This document shows, one piece after another, positions 40,040 to 48,016 of a DNA stretch of 64,000 nt. This DNA is from Halobacteriales archaeon YIM A00010. Lineage in GTDB: Archaea; Halobacteriota; Halobacteria; Halobacteriales; Haloarculaceae. The stretch covers positions 2,559,526 to 2,623,525 of the forward strand of contig JAKCFJ010000001.1 of NCBI GenBank assembly GCA_025041175.1. The letters are read 5' to 3'. The notes below the pieces were generated by a model, which was not told the DNA's origin, did no database searches, and saw nothing but the letters and a program-made list of their open reading frames with translations. Every line of letters starts with the position of its first letter. The first letter of the stretch is position 1. The translations under genes and the position numbers were made by a program.

Positions 40040-41107
40040 CTACTCATTGCGTTTCTCTGCCGATATCTGGTCCTCTTCAAAATCCACGCGCGGCACAAAC
40101 GGCCCGAAGTCAGCGGTCCGAGAGGCAATTGAGGCAATCCTGAACGTATAGACCAGCAAGATGATGAATGGAAGGAAAACAAAGGTAACGACGACGCTGA
40201 CGCTGACCACGAGCAGCGTTGTTCCCCCGACGATTTCGATGATCGTCGAATACACCATCATAAAGATTCCACCGCCGAGCAGCGTCGGAAAGCCAACGAC
40301 CAGCAGCAATTTCGAGAGATGCGCGAGTTCGTGCTGCATATACAGCGTTTTGAACGTTTGGCGAGCGATTGCGAGGTGCCCGAGCAACTCGATGAGCAGA
40401 TCGAGCGTCTCGAGAGCATCGTCCGAAAACCCGTCAGCGTAGTGTGTTCGAATCTGTCTAGATGCATACAGGTGCGCACCATTGAAATGGCCGAGCACCG
40501 CTGACAGCGCGTCAAACGTGCCGAAATCTGCGTCTTCGAGCGACTCGGAGACGAGTTCGCCCTCGGTCGTAACCGCTTCAACGAAATCCCTGACGACGGC
40601 ACCACCGTCCGGATCAGTCGTTTGGTCTGCAGCAACTCGTAACTGTTCGGTCTGAGCGATGACGGTATCGACAATGAGTTGCAGAAAATCGGCGGGTGCC
40701 GCCGGACTGACCGGGGTTTCAGTCAGGGTTTCGACTTCGTGACGGAAAATCGTCATCTCATCGAACCGATCAGCGAGGTTACCCGGCCAGCCGAGTTCCT
40801 GCGAGAGAACCAGTTGGTTGATCGCAAGCACGATTGTGATAAACGGCAGGGTCCCGCCGACGATAGCCGCGACGAACGTCGTTGCAGTATCGGGGTCGGT
40901 GACCGGGATATAGCCAGCGAAGCCGATGCTGACACACGTGACAAAAACGACGGCCGAGAACAGGCCCGTGATCGTGTACCGGTTTCCGTCGAGCAATATC
41001 CACCGTTTGATCGGCGATTCCCGCAGCCGCTCGTGGACGAGATCGCTCCGACTCACTGCCTCGTCGATCTGCTTGTCCCCACCGATATCGGACTCGTCTG
41101 CACCCAT
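40040..41107 (-). CDS. Conserved haloarchaeal four-TM membrane protein
   Basis: A 355-residue protein. Membrane segments are seen at about residues 47-70 (FSAVVFVTCVSIGFAGYI), 77-105 (TTFVAAIVGGTLPFITIVLAI), 270-300 (LLLVVGFPTLLGGGIFMMVY) and 305-335 (LLVVSVSVVVTFVFLPFIILLVY). A long cytoplasmic helical domain separates the pairs (HEVETLTETPVSPAAPADFLQLIVDTV ... ). I do not recognise a named family; similar proteins occur in haloarchaea. I chose the ATG at 41107 (MGADESDIGG); the upstream extension looks non-coding. Confidence 0.65.
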   Translation of the reverse strand: MGADESDIGGDKQIDEAVSRSDLVHERLRESPIKRWILLDGNRYTITGLFSAVVFVTCVSIGFAGYIPVTDPDTATTFVAAIVGGTLPFITIVLAINQLVLSQELGWPGNLADRFDEMTIFRHEVETLTETPVSPAAPADFLQLIVDTVIAQTEQLRVAADQTTDPDGGAVVRDFVEAVTTEGELVSESLEDADFGTFDALSAVLGHFNGAHLYASRQIRTHYADGFSDDALETLDLLIELLGHLAIARQTFKTLYMQHELAHLSKLLLVVGFPTLLGGGIFMMVYSTIIEIVGGTTLLVVSVSVVVTFVFLPFIILLVYTFRIASIASRTADFGPFVPRVDFEEDQISAEKRNE

Positions 41108-41262
41108 ATCGCTGATTTCTACATCGCAGCGGAAAAGTCTGAGGCGGTACGAATTGTGATGACGGTTTTGGGTCGTCTGCTCGCGGCGCTGGGTGGCGTA
41201 CAATACGCCATCCCGGACGTGCGCGGGGATAAAAGATGATGGCTTCGTCCGTCGCTCGTCGG

Positions 41263-41508
41263 CTACGGTAGCTCGCTCGGATCGAGCTCCCCGACGATCG
41301 CCTGTACGACGGCGTCGCAGGTGTCACAATCCGTTACTTCGACGTAGCGGTCGTTCGTGGTGGTTTCGGGGACGAACACCAGTTCGGACGAACAGCCACA
41401 CTCCGGGCACTCCTTCGTTTGTGCCCAGCAGTGGAGCAGGATCGTCCGGTCGATGTCGTTGCGCAACTCGTCGAATGACTTTTGAGTGCTTGAATCAAAG
41501 TCGAACAT
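41263..41508 (-). CDS. Small zinc-ribbon protein
   Basis: An 81-residue protein. An acidic helical N-terminus (MFDFDSSTQKSFDELRNDIDRTILLHCWAQ) is followed by a two-knuckle zinc ribbon (ECPECGC ... VTDCDTCDAVV). It ends with an acidic tail (GELDPSELP). The function is unknown; its CPxCG first knuckle places it among the numerous haloarchaeal small zinc proteins. I chose the ATG at 41508. Confidence 0.7.
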   Translation of the reverse strand: MFDFDSSTQKSFDELRNDIDRTILLHCWAQTKECPECGCSSELVFVPETTTNDRYVEVTDCDTCDAVVQAIVGELDPSELP

Positions 41509-41698
41509 GGTTTCCTCCAATGCAGTGTTGGAAACCGACCGGTGGGGTGTTCCTACCACCCTACCGCTTCCACATACACGATCTCTGATACACTGGCTTC
41601 GTGTCCGGTCGGCCTCCGAATATCACATGAGTTGGGTATCACTTAGTTCTTTGGGAATTATACAAACAACTAACAACCTATAGGTTCTTGGCTCAGGT

Positions 41699-41902
41699 AT
41701 GCCCGGTGGACGCCCGAGACAGTACAGCGATGAGGAATTTATCGAAGCGGTCGAAGAGCTAGGTCCTGTTGGTAGTGTGCCAGTTTCGGAGCACGTCGGC
41801 TGTACGCCGGAGAACGCTCGGTTACGGCTGTTGAACCTTCACGAGGACGGAGCTATCGGTCGAACGGAGGTCAAGGGCGGACACGTGTGGTATATCGAGT
41901 GA
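41699..41902 (+). CDS. Small winged-helix DNA-binding protein
   Basis: A 67-residue protein (MPGGRPRQYSDEEFIEAVEELGPVGSVPVSEHVGCTPENARLRLLNLHEDGAIGRTEVKGGHVWYIE) that is almost entirely a winged-helix domain: a helix, a recognition helix around TPENARLRLLNLHEDG, and a beta wing. Such mini-regulators often sit in accessory regions and integrated elements. It lies near the tRNA-Phe att scar, along with a truncated metallopeptidase gene. Confidence 0.65.
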   Translation: MPGGRPRQYSDEEFIEAVEELGPVGSVPVSEHVGCTPENARLRLLNLHEDGAIGRTEVKGGHVWYIE

Positions 41903-42005
41903 GTTGTGTAAGTTCCCGACCGAGCACATCCGGAGAACGGTACGATGCGAGAGGCGTTCCGTCCTGCTCACTCGATCACTCCGACGCAGTACCGCAGCAT
42001 ATATC

Positions 42006-42353
42006 ATGATCGCTTGGAACAGTTCGGGGATGACTCTCTCCCTTGACGAGCTTGAATCCCATCTGTTCAAGTGTGCCGACATCAACTACGAGACGCTCGA
42101 ACTCTACAACCAGCGAACCCGGTGGGGAAGCTGTTCGACGGGTGGGACGATCAGTCTGAAATGGCGGCTCATTATGGCTCCACCGAAGATCGTCGATTCC
42201 CTCGTTGTTCACGAACTCGCACACTTAACCGAGCAGAACCACGGAAGAGCGGTCTGGCAGCTCGTCGGCGAACACGTTCCGGACTACAAGGCGAAGGCTG
42301 AATGGCTCAAGGAAAACAGTGTGAAGTTGATTTTCAGCGACGAGGATCTGTGA
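42006..42353 (+). CDS. YgjP-like (M48/DUF45) metallopeptidase, probably 5'-truncated
   Basis: A 115-residue protein with the DUF45/YgjP zinc-peptidase core: RTRWGSCSTGGTISLKWRLIMAPPKIVDSLVVHELAHLTEQNHGRAVW, with HExxH-like HELAH and a downstream His, and AEWLKENSVKLIF at the end. Family members have about 100 more N-terminal residues with strands and helices; here the in-frame sequence upstream (41904-42005) is Arg-rich and unlike the family. The gene may be a truncated remnant. YgjP proteins often accompany type I restriction systems, which are not seen here. Confidence 0.6.
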   Translation: MIAWNSSGMTLSLDELESHLFKCADINYETLELYNQRTRWGSCSTGGTISLKWRLIMAPPKIVDSLVVHELAHLTEQNHGRAVWQLVGEHVPDYKAKAEWLKENSVKLIFSDEDL

Positions 42354-42428
42354 GGCGTGGAGTGTCAGAATCGATCTTCACTGCCAGAATCCGTCGCTGT
42401 ACAGGTACTACAGAGCAACTACAGAACA

Positions 42429-42453
42429 ATGCCGCCTCCCGGATTTGAACCGG
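42429..42453. repeat. 25-bp copy of the tRNA-Phe 3' end (candidate att scar)
   Basis: This block is identical to 42567-42591, the 3' 24 bases of tRNA-Phe plus one base. The tRNA is on the minus strand, so the copy lies directly downstream of its 3' end, 113 bp away. Such tRNA-3'-end repeats are the usual mark of tyrosine-integrase elements. No integrase gene is present, so only a scar remains. Confidence 0.8.
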
Positions 42454-42567
42454 AGGAAGACGGTCTGACTCGCTCTCTTCGCTCGCTCGTCAGCTGCGAC
42501 TTCCAGGGTTCAAATCGCGCTCGGCGTCGTTTCTTCGGCTCCTCACTTCGTTCGTCGCCTCAGAATA

Positions 42568-42641
42568 TGCCGCCTCCCGGATTTGAACCGGGGACAGCTC
42601 GATCTTCAGTCGAGTGCTCTCCCAGTCTGAGCTAAGGCGGC
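42568..42641 (-). tRNA. tRNA-Phe (GAA)
   Basis: The minus-strand sequence folds as a standard tRNA: 7-bp acceptor starting GCCGCC and ending GGCGGC plus discriminator A, D arm AGCTCAGACTGGGAGAGC, anticodon arm TCGACTGAAGATCGA with anticodon GAA, and T arm CCCCGGTTCAAATCCGGG. No intron. The 3' end sequence is repeated just downstream (42429-42453), a candidate integration site. Confidence 0.95.
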
Positions 42642-42740
42642 TCATGCTGAGCAACGGCGAGGAGTTGAAAAAGCGTTTCGAAACGCCCGGCCGAATCACC
42701 CGAGTGGACCCGATGGCACTCGGGAGATGTAACGACACAA

Positions 42741-42814
42741 TGGGTCCGGGCGGAGTCGAACCACCGATCTCGTCCTTGTAAGGGACGCGTCATAAACCAC
42801 TAGACCACGGACCC
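42741..42814 (-). tRNA. tRNA-Val (TAC)
   Basis: The minus strand folds as a tRNA with acceptor GGGTCCG/CGGACCC, anticodon arm CGTCCCTTACAAGGACG (anticodon TAC), T arm GGTGGTTCGACTCCGCC and discriminator A. It reads GUA/GUG valine codons. No intron. It lies about 100 bp upstream of tRNA-Phe, on the same strand. Confidence 0.95.
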
Positions 42815-42930
42815 GCATCCGAACACACACACCCAATCCGAATAACGTTTTCCGTTCGCCAGTCATCTCCTACACTACAGCCCAACCGCTGCCGGGAGTG
42901 TTTAGTTCTCGCCGTTCTAACGCCGGACGA

Positions 42931-43446
42931 ATGGTGTCTCGACGTGCTCGGAACTATCTGGGTGTGTTCGTCGCGTGGTTGGTCGTCGTGCTCGTCCTCG
43001 TGGGCACCGGCGTGATCTCACTCCCGATACCAGCGCCATCCCAAGACAGCTACGAGCACGCCACGGTGACGATCCACGACGAGAACGGCACCCAACTCGG
43101 CCGCGTCGACGCCCGCGTTGCCGACACCCACCGCAAACAATACACCGGTCTGAGCAACACCTCACACCTCCCCGAAAACGAGGGCATGCTGTTCACCTAC
43201 GACTCTGCTCAGAACCACACCTACGTCATGCGAGACATGGATTTCCCCATTGATATCGTCTACGTCGGAGCAGACAACCGAATTACGTCGATCCACCACG
43301 CTCCCGAACCGCCAGAGGGAGCCGACGGCAACGACCACCAGTACCCCGGCCACGGCCAGTACGTGCTGGAAGTGAACCACCACTGGACGACCGAGCGAGG
43401 CATCGAGGTCGGTGACCGGGTGCAGATCAACGAAACGGACGGATAG
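42931..43446 (+). CDS. DUF192 protein with N-terminal membrane anchor
   Basis: A 171-residue protein. A basic start (VSRRARNYLG) and a membrane segment (VFVAWLVVVLVLVGTGVISL) are followed by a DUF192 domain: ATVTIHDENGTQLGRVDARVADTHRKQYTGLSNTSHLPENEGMLFTYDSAQNHTYVMRDMDFPIDIVYVGADNRI and YVLEVNHHWTTERGIEVGDRV. The domain is probably outside the membrane and is of unknown role. I chose the ATG at 42931; the GTG at 42898 is possible. Confidence 0.8.
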   Translation: MVSRRARNYLGVFVAWLVVVLVLVGTGVISLPIPAPSQDSYEHATVTIHDENGTQLGRVDARVADTHRKQYTGLSNTSHLPENEGMLFTYDSAQNHTYVMRDMDFPIDIVYVGADNRITSIHHAPEPPEGADGNDHQYPGHGQYVLEVNHHWTTERGIEVGDRVQINETDG

Positions 43447-43586
43447 AACGGCATCGGTCCCCCAATTTTCACGGCGGGACAGCGATCGCTCCACCACTGC
43501 AATCCACGACGAACCGACCCAGATAGTGTGTGAATAGTGCACAGCACCCACTAAGCCTTTTGCAGAATCCGATCGTACCCCAATTA

Positions 43587-45515
43587 ATGGGACACAGCGC
43601 CGAGGAGGACGACCCGTTCGAGGCCCAACGGGAGAACGCGACGAGTCCAATGCGGCGGCTGTTCGCGGAGTACGGCCGTCGGAACCCGATCGCGTTCGTG
43701 AGCGGCGTCGCTGCCAGTATCGTGGCGCGGGTCCTCGATCTGCTCCCGCCGCTGTTGCTCGGTATCGCGGTCGACTCGATCTTCAACGACGAGAAGGCGT
43801 TTTCCCTTTTGTTCGTCCCCCAATCGTGGTTGCCGACAACCGAATCCGACCAACTCCTCCTGCTGACCGCCTTTATTGCCGTCTCCTTTTTCGGCGGGGC
43901 AGCATTCCACTGGACGCGCAACTGGGGGTGGAACGCATTCGCCCAGAACATCCAACACGACGTCCGGACGGACACCTACGACAAGATGCAGCGGCTGAAC
44001 ATGGACTTTTTCGCGGACAAACAGACCGGCGAGCTGATGTCCGTGCTGTCGAACGACGTGAACCGGCTCGAAAAGTTCCTCAACGACGGCATGAACTCCG
44101 TGTTCCGGCTGTCGGTGATGGTCGTCGGGATCGGCGTGATTCTCATGGCCAGCAACTGGCAGCTCGCACTGATCGCACTGCTTCCGGTGCCGATTATCGC
44201 GGTCTTCACCTACAAGTTCGTGCAGACAATCCAGCCCAAATACGCCGAGGTCCGTTCCTCGGTCGGGCAGGTCAACTCCCGGCTCGAGAACAACCTCGGG
44301 GGCATTCAGGTCATCAAAACCGCCAACACGGAGGGCTACGAGTCCGATCGGGTCGACGATGTCTCCCAAGACTACTTCGACGCGAACTGGGACGCCATCG
44401 AGACACGAATAAAATTCTTCCCGGGATTGCGGGTGATCGCCGGGATCGGCTTCGTGCTCACGTTCGCTGTCGGGGGCTACTGGGTGTTCACCTATCAGGC
44501 GACGGGAGCAGCCCCCGGCCCGTTCACCGGCGAACTCCTGGCGGGCGAGTTCGTCGTGTTCATCCTGTACACCCAGCGGTTCATCTGGCCGATGGCCCAG
44601 TTCGGGCAGATCATCAACATGTACCAGCGCGCGTACGCCTCTTCGGCCCGGATCTTCGGGTTGATGGACGAGCCGAGCCGGATCGCCGAGGACCCCGAGG
44701 CCGATGCGCTGGTCGTCTCCGACGGCGCTGTCGAGTACGACGACGTGACGTTCGGCTACGACGAGGAGACGATCGTGGAAGACGTTTCGTTCGCGGTCGA
44801 TGGGGGCGAGACGGTCGCGCTGGTCGGACCGACGGGGGCCGGAAAATCAACCGTATTGAAGCTCCTGCTCCGGATGTACGACGTAAATAGGGGGTCGATC
44901 AAGATCGACGGCCGGGACATTCGGGACGTGACAATCCCGAGCCTCCGCCGGCACGTTGGCTACGTGAGCCAGGACACGTTCCTGTTCTACGGAACAGTGC
45001 GCGAGAACATCGCGTACGGGGCGTTCGACGCGAGCGACGAGGAGATCACCGAGGCCGCCAAGGCCGCAGAAGCCCACGAGTTCGTCACGAACCTTCCGGA
45101 GGGGTACGACACGATGGTCGGGGAACGCGGCGTGAAACTGTCGGGCGGCCAGCGCCAGCGCATCTCCATCGCGCGAGCGATCCTCAAAGATCCGGAGATT
45201 CTCGTGCTCGATGAGGCGACCAGCGATGTCGACACCGAGACTGAGATGCTCATCCAGCGCAGTCTCGACCGGCTCACTGCCGATCGGACCACGTTCGCCA
45301 TCGCACACCGGCTCTCGACGATCAAAGACGCCGAGACCATCCTCGTCCTCGAAGACGGACGGGTCGTCGAACGAGGGCCACACGAACAACTGATCGACAC
45401 CGATGGACTGTACGCACACCTCTGGGGCGTGCAGGCGGGCGAGATCGACGACCTTCCTCAGGAGTTCATCGACCGGGCCATGGAGCGACAGGCCCAAACC
45501 GGGGCCGACGACTGA
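43587..45515 (+). CDS. ABC exporter, fused permease-ATPase
   Basis: A 642-residue half-transporter. The N-terminal part has six membrane segments (about residues 28-345), with DKMQRLNMDFFADKQTGELMSVLSNDVNRLEKFLNDG as the coupling region. The nucleotide-binding domain has Walker A VGPTGAGKST, Q-loop YVSQDTF, signature LSGGQRQRISIARA, Walker B ILVLDEATSDVD and H-loop AIAHRLST. It forms a homodimer or pairs with another half-transporter to export lipid-like or peptide substrates. The start is the ATG at 43587. A convergent GNAT gene lies 7 bp downstream. Confidence 0.92.
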   Translation: MGHSAEEDDPFEAQRENATSPMRRLFAEYGRRNPIAFVSGVAASIVARVLDLLPPLLLGIAVDSIFNDEKAFSLLFVPQSWLPTTESDQLLLLTAFIAVSFFGGAAFHWTRNWGWNAFAQNIQHDVRTDTYDKMQRLNMDFFADKQTGELMSVLSNDVNRLEKFLNDGMNSVFRLSVMVVGIGVILMASNWQLALIALLPVPIIAVFTYKFVQTIQPKYAEVRSSVGQVNSRLENNLGGIQVIKTANTEGYESDRVDDVSQDYFDANWDAIETRIKFFPGLRVIAGIGFVLTFAVGGYWVFTYQATGAAPGPFTGELLAGEFVVFILYTQRFIWPMAQFGQIINMYQRAYASSARIFGLMDEPSRIAEDPEADALVVSDGAVEYDDVTFGYDEETIVEDVSFAVDGGETVALVGPTGAGKSTVLKLLLRMYDVNRGSIKIDGRDIRDVTIPSLRRHVGYVSQDTFLFYGTVRENIAYGAFDASDEEITEAAKAAEAHEFVTNLPEGYDTMVGERGVKLSGGQRQRISIARAILKDPEILVLDEATSDVDTETEMLIQRSLDRLTADRTTFAIAHRLSTIKDAETILVLEDGRVVERGPHEQLIDTDGLYAHLWGVQAGEIDDLPQEFIDRAMERQAQTGADD

Positions 45516-45522
45516 ACCCGAC

Positions 45523-45957
45523 TCACCCCAACGGCTGTTTGTACACGTAGCTCACCCGCTCCATGCCGGCTCGATCTTCGTAAAACCGGTGGGCGTCCGT
45601 TCTCTGGACCCCTGACGAAAGCGCCACAAGCTCACAGCCGTGCTCCTCTGCCCACTCTTCGACGAACGTCAACAGCGCCAGCCCGTGGCCGTCCGACCGG
45701 TGCTCGGCATCCGTGACCAGCTCACACACCCATACGTGACGTCCATAGTACATGTTCACCTGAATCTGGATTCCGGCGAGCGCGACGATATCGCCGTCCA
45801 CTACGCGTGCGAACAGTCGGTAGCCGTCCGCCGTCATCTGTCCCAGGTAATCGAGATAGGTTTCTTCGTCGAGATTGGTTCGCAGTTGGCCCATCACCGG
45901 GAACGCCGATCGCCACTCGTCTTCGGTCACTAGTTCCTGAATTCTCGTTTCGGCCAT
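45523..45957 (-). CDS. GNAT-family N-acetyltransferase
   Basis: A 144-residue GNAT protein. The acetyl-CoA-binding region is seen in LVTDAEHRSDGHGLALLTFVEEWAEEHGCELVALSSG (a diverged Q/RxxGxG/A with RSDGHGLA), and the C-terminus QRTDAHRFYEDRAGMERVSYVYKQ matches the family's ending. The substrate is unknown. The ATG at 45957 gives a typical start. It is convergent with the ABC exporter. Confidence 0.85.
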   Translation of the reverse strand: MAETRIQELVTEDEWRSAFPVMGQLRTNLDEETYLDYLGQMTADGYRLFARVVDGDIVALAGIQIQVNMYYGRHVWVCELVTDAEHRSDGHGLALLTFVEEWAEEHGCELVALSSGVQRTDAHRFYEDRAGMERVSYVYKQPLG

Positions 45958-46078
45958 CCGTCGGATCGAGCCATGGCTGCTACTAATCGGCGTCGGTCGT
46001 CACAATCGCTGGTGGGAGCCACTCCTCGGAGCGACTGCTGGCCCGGTCTTTAAATCCATCGTCCCCCCTTAGGGTGAT

Positions 46079-46807
46079 ATGCAGCTTTCGGAGAGCACAT
46101 GGTCGGACGCCGAGAACGCCGACACCGATATCGCACTACTTCCCGTCGGCTCGACGGAACAGCACGGTCCCCACGCCCCGCTCGGGACGGACACGGTCAT
46201 CGCGGCTGCCGTCGCCGAGACCGCTGGCGAGCGCTACGACGGCGACGTCGTCGTCGGACCGACGCTTCCCGTCGGTGTGGCAGAAGAACACCGACACTTC
46301 ACTGGCACGCTGTGGGTCACCGAGGAGACGTTCCGTCGGTACGTCCGGGAGACGATCGAGAGCCTCACACACCACGGTTTCAACCGCGTCGTGGTCGTCA
46401 ACGGTCACGGCGGCAACACCGACGCCCTTCGAGAGTGTTGTGCGACGATCTCCCGGCACGACGCTGCCTACGCGGTGGCGTTCACGTGGTTCGAAGCCGT
46501 TTCGGGACCGATGGGACACGGCGGGCCGCTCGAAACCGCCCTCGTCAAACACCTGCGGTCGGAACTCGTTCGAGACGATCGTATGGAGGAGGCAACGGAG
46601 GGAGCAGCCGATCACTGGGGAGAGTGGCAGTCCGGAACGAACCTCGCATACGATTCCGCTGAGTTCACCGAAAACGGCGTCGTCGGCGATCCTTCACGGG
46701 GAGACGCCACGCTCGGTGCGGAGCTGTTGGACGAGGCGACAGCCGCGCTCGTCGAACTGATGGAAACGGTTTCGGCGCGCGGACTCACCCAGCCCGACCA
46801 CTGGTGA
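46079..46807 (+). CDS. Creatininase-family amidohydrolase (ArfB-like candidate)
   Basis: A 242-residue protein with the creatininase metal motifs: VGSTEQHGPHAPLGTDTVIA (E, H, D), LPVGVAEEHRHFTGTLWV, and VVVNGHGGNTDAL. In archaea this family includes ArfB, the formylamidase of riboflavin and F420 biosynthesis, as well as other amidases. The gene neighbourhood (DUF5790, MptD-like) does not settle the substrate. The ATG at 46079 matches the homologues' start (MQLSESTWSD). Confidence 0.8.
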   Translation: MQLSESTWSDAENADTDIALLPVGSTEQHGPHAPLGTDTVIAAAVAETAGERYDGDVVVGPTLPVGVAEEHRHFTGTLWVTEETFRRYVRETIESLTHHGFNRVVVVNGHGGNTDALRECCATISRHDAAYAVAFTWFEAVSGPMGHGGPLETALVKHLRSELVRDDRMEEATEGAADHWGEWQSGTNLAYDSAEFTENGVVGDPSRGDATLGAELLDEATAALVELMETVSARGLTQPDHW

Positions 46808-46897
46808 TGGTCGTCCTGTGATCGGCCCGCTTCCCTCCGCGTTCCGGTCGATCGCGCCCGGGCCGGACCGAACGGCACTGTCGGCCGACGTCTCCGA

Positions 46898-47320
46898 CTA
46901 GTCCGAATCCTCGGGTTGCTCGTCCTCGTCGGCATCGATTTCATCGAGCGCGTTCCGTAGCTCCGGAATCGTGCGCGTGAGATCACCTACCTGTTCGTGT
47001 GCGGTTTCGAGGTCCTCGACCACGGCTTCCAGTTGTTCGATCTCCTCGTCAAGATCCTCGGCGTCGTCGAACGCGTCCGCCCGTTTGCCGATCATATACC
47101 ACTTTTTCGCGTCTCGGAGGTGCGTCGCGGCGTCGCCCGTCTCGAGCGCCGAGTGCAGCGAGTTGAGAACGCCGAGGGTGTTGTCGGCTTCGGCGCTCCA
47201 GACGGCGTCGGTGTCGGGCAGCGCCTCGCGGGCCGTTTCCAAACTCGATTCCACGTCGGTCCGGATCTCGCTCGCTGCCTCCCCGAACAGCTCGTCGTCG
47301 TCGAGGGTCGTTTGGCTCAT
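46898..47320 (-). CDS. DUF5790 conserved haloarchaeal protein
   Basis: A 140-residue protein, highly acidic and largely helical (MSQTTLDDDELFGEAASEIRTDVESSLETAREALPDTDAVWSAEADNTLGVLNSLHSALETGDAATHLRDAKKWYMIGKRADAFDDAEDLDEEIEQLEAVVEDLETAHEQVGDLTRTIPELRNALDEIDADEDEQPEDSD). The central part is probably coiled-coil. It matches DUF5790, restricted to haloarchaea and of unknown role. I chose the ATG at 47320. Confidence 0.75.
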   Translation of the reverse strand: MSQTTLDDDELFGEAASEIRTDVESSLETAREALPDTDAVWSAEADNTLGVLNSLHSALETGDAATHLRDAKKWYMIGKRADAFDDAEDLDEEIEQLEAVVEDLETAHEQVGDLTRTIPELRNALDEIDADEDEQPEDSD

Positions 47321-47436
47321 GGTATGCGATTTATCCCCACCGAGTATAAATACCCGCCCGAGAGTGAAAGTGAAATAAAACCATTCAGAACGCGTTCGAG
47401 CCGGGTGTCTTGGCTGTCGCGTGGTGGACACAGCAG

Positions 47437-47778
47437 TTAGCCACTCTCTCCAACGATGTCGACCACACGCATGAGCGGGTAGCCGTCTTCCATCTCCATC
47501 TCGGCGTGGACGATACAGTCGGCGTACTCGATGCGGAGGGTAACGTCCATATACTCCCCAGTGAGTTCCGTGTAGCCACGGGTCGTTTCGAGATCGTCGG
47601 CGTGGATGTCGACCGAAACAGCGCTACAGCCCGGCTGGTTCTCGATACTTTCCTCGATCGCACTCGCAAGGCTGTCCGCGCTTTCGGGACTGACCGGCGT
47701 GCCGGCGAACTGGTGGTACAGCGCCCCGAACTTCACTCCCGCCTCGAAACAGGCCGTTTCGCGGTCCGTCGGGTCCAT
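47437..47778 (-). CDS. Archaeal-type dihydroneopterin aldolase (MptD-like)
   Basis: A 113-residue protein. It has RETACFEAGVKFGALYHQFAGTPVSPESADSLASAIEESIENQPGCSAV and GYTELTGEYMDVTLRIEYADC ... DGYPLMRVVDIVG. This matches the archaeal MptD dihydroneopterin aldolase family (also listed as DUF5813 in haloarchaea), with the catalytic Glu and His in FEAGVKFGALYHQF and the conserved YTELTG. It cleaves the side chain of dihydroneopterin in pterin synthesis. The assignment is by remembered motif. Confidence 0.65.
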   Translation of the reverse strand: MDPTDRETACFEAGVKFGALYHQFAGTPVSPESADSLASAIEESIENQPGCSAVSVDIHADDLETTRGYTELTGEYMDVTLRIEYADCIVHAEMEMEDGYPLMRVVDIVGESG

Positions 47779-47821
47779 ACGGGGCCTCGTGCTCGCGTAA
47801 CTAAATGCCGCCCGATTCTGA

Positions 47822-47925
47822 TACTGTCGGTCATACGGACGTGCTGTCGACGGTGGTCTGTGTCGCGGAGATGGGTCGCGTGGTGAACGGATAACTGCGT
47901 GGTCGACGGACCACGACCAACAGTA
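47822..47925. mobile_element. MITE, family C (104 bp), TSD TGA
   Basis: Ends are TACTGTCGGTCAT and ACGACCAACAGTA (one change). TGA flanks both sides (47819-47821 and 47926-47928). The interior matches the reverse complement of the element at 1585. Confidence 0.88.
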
Positions 47926-48016
47926 TGATCACCGCACGCGCGCCAGATTCGAACCACATCACCATGTGGCGGTGTATCTCGCAACGGGTTTACGGCTCAA
48001 GGTCCTTCTATCACGT

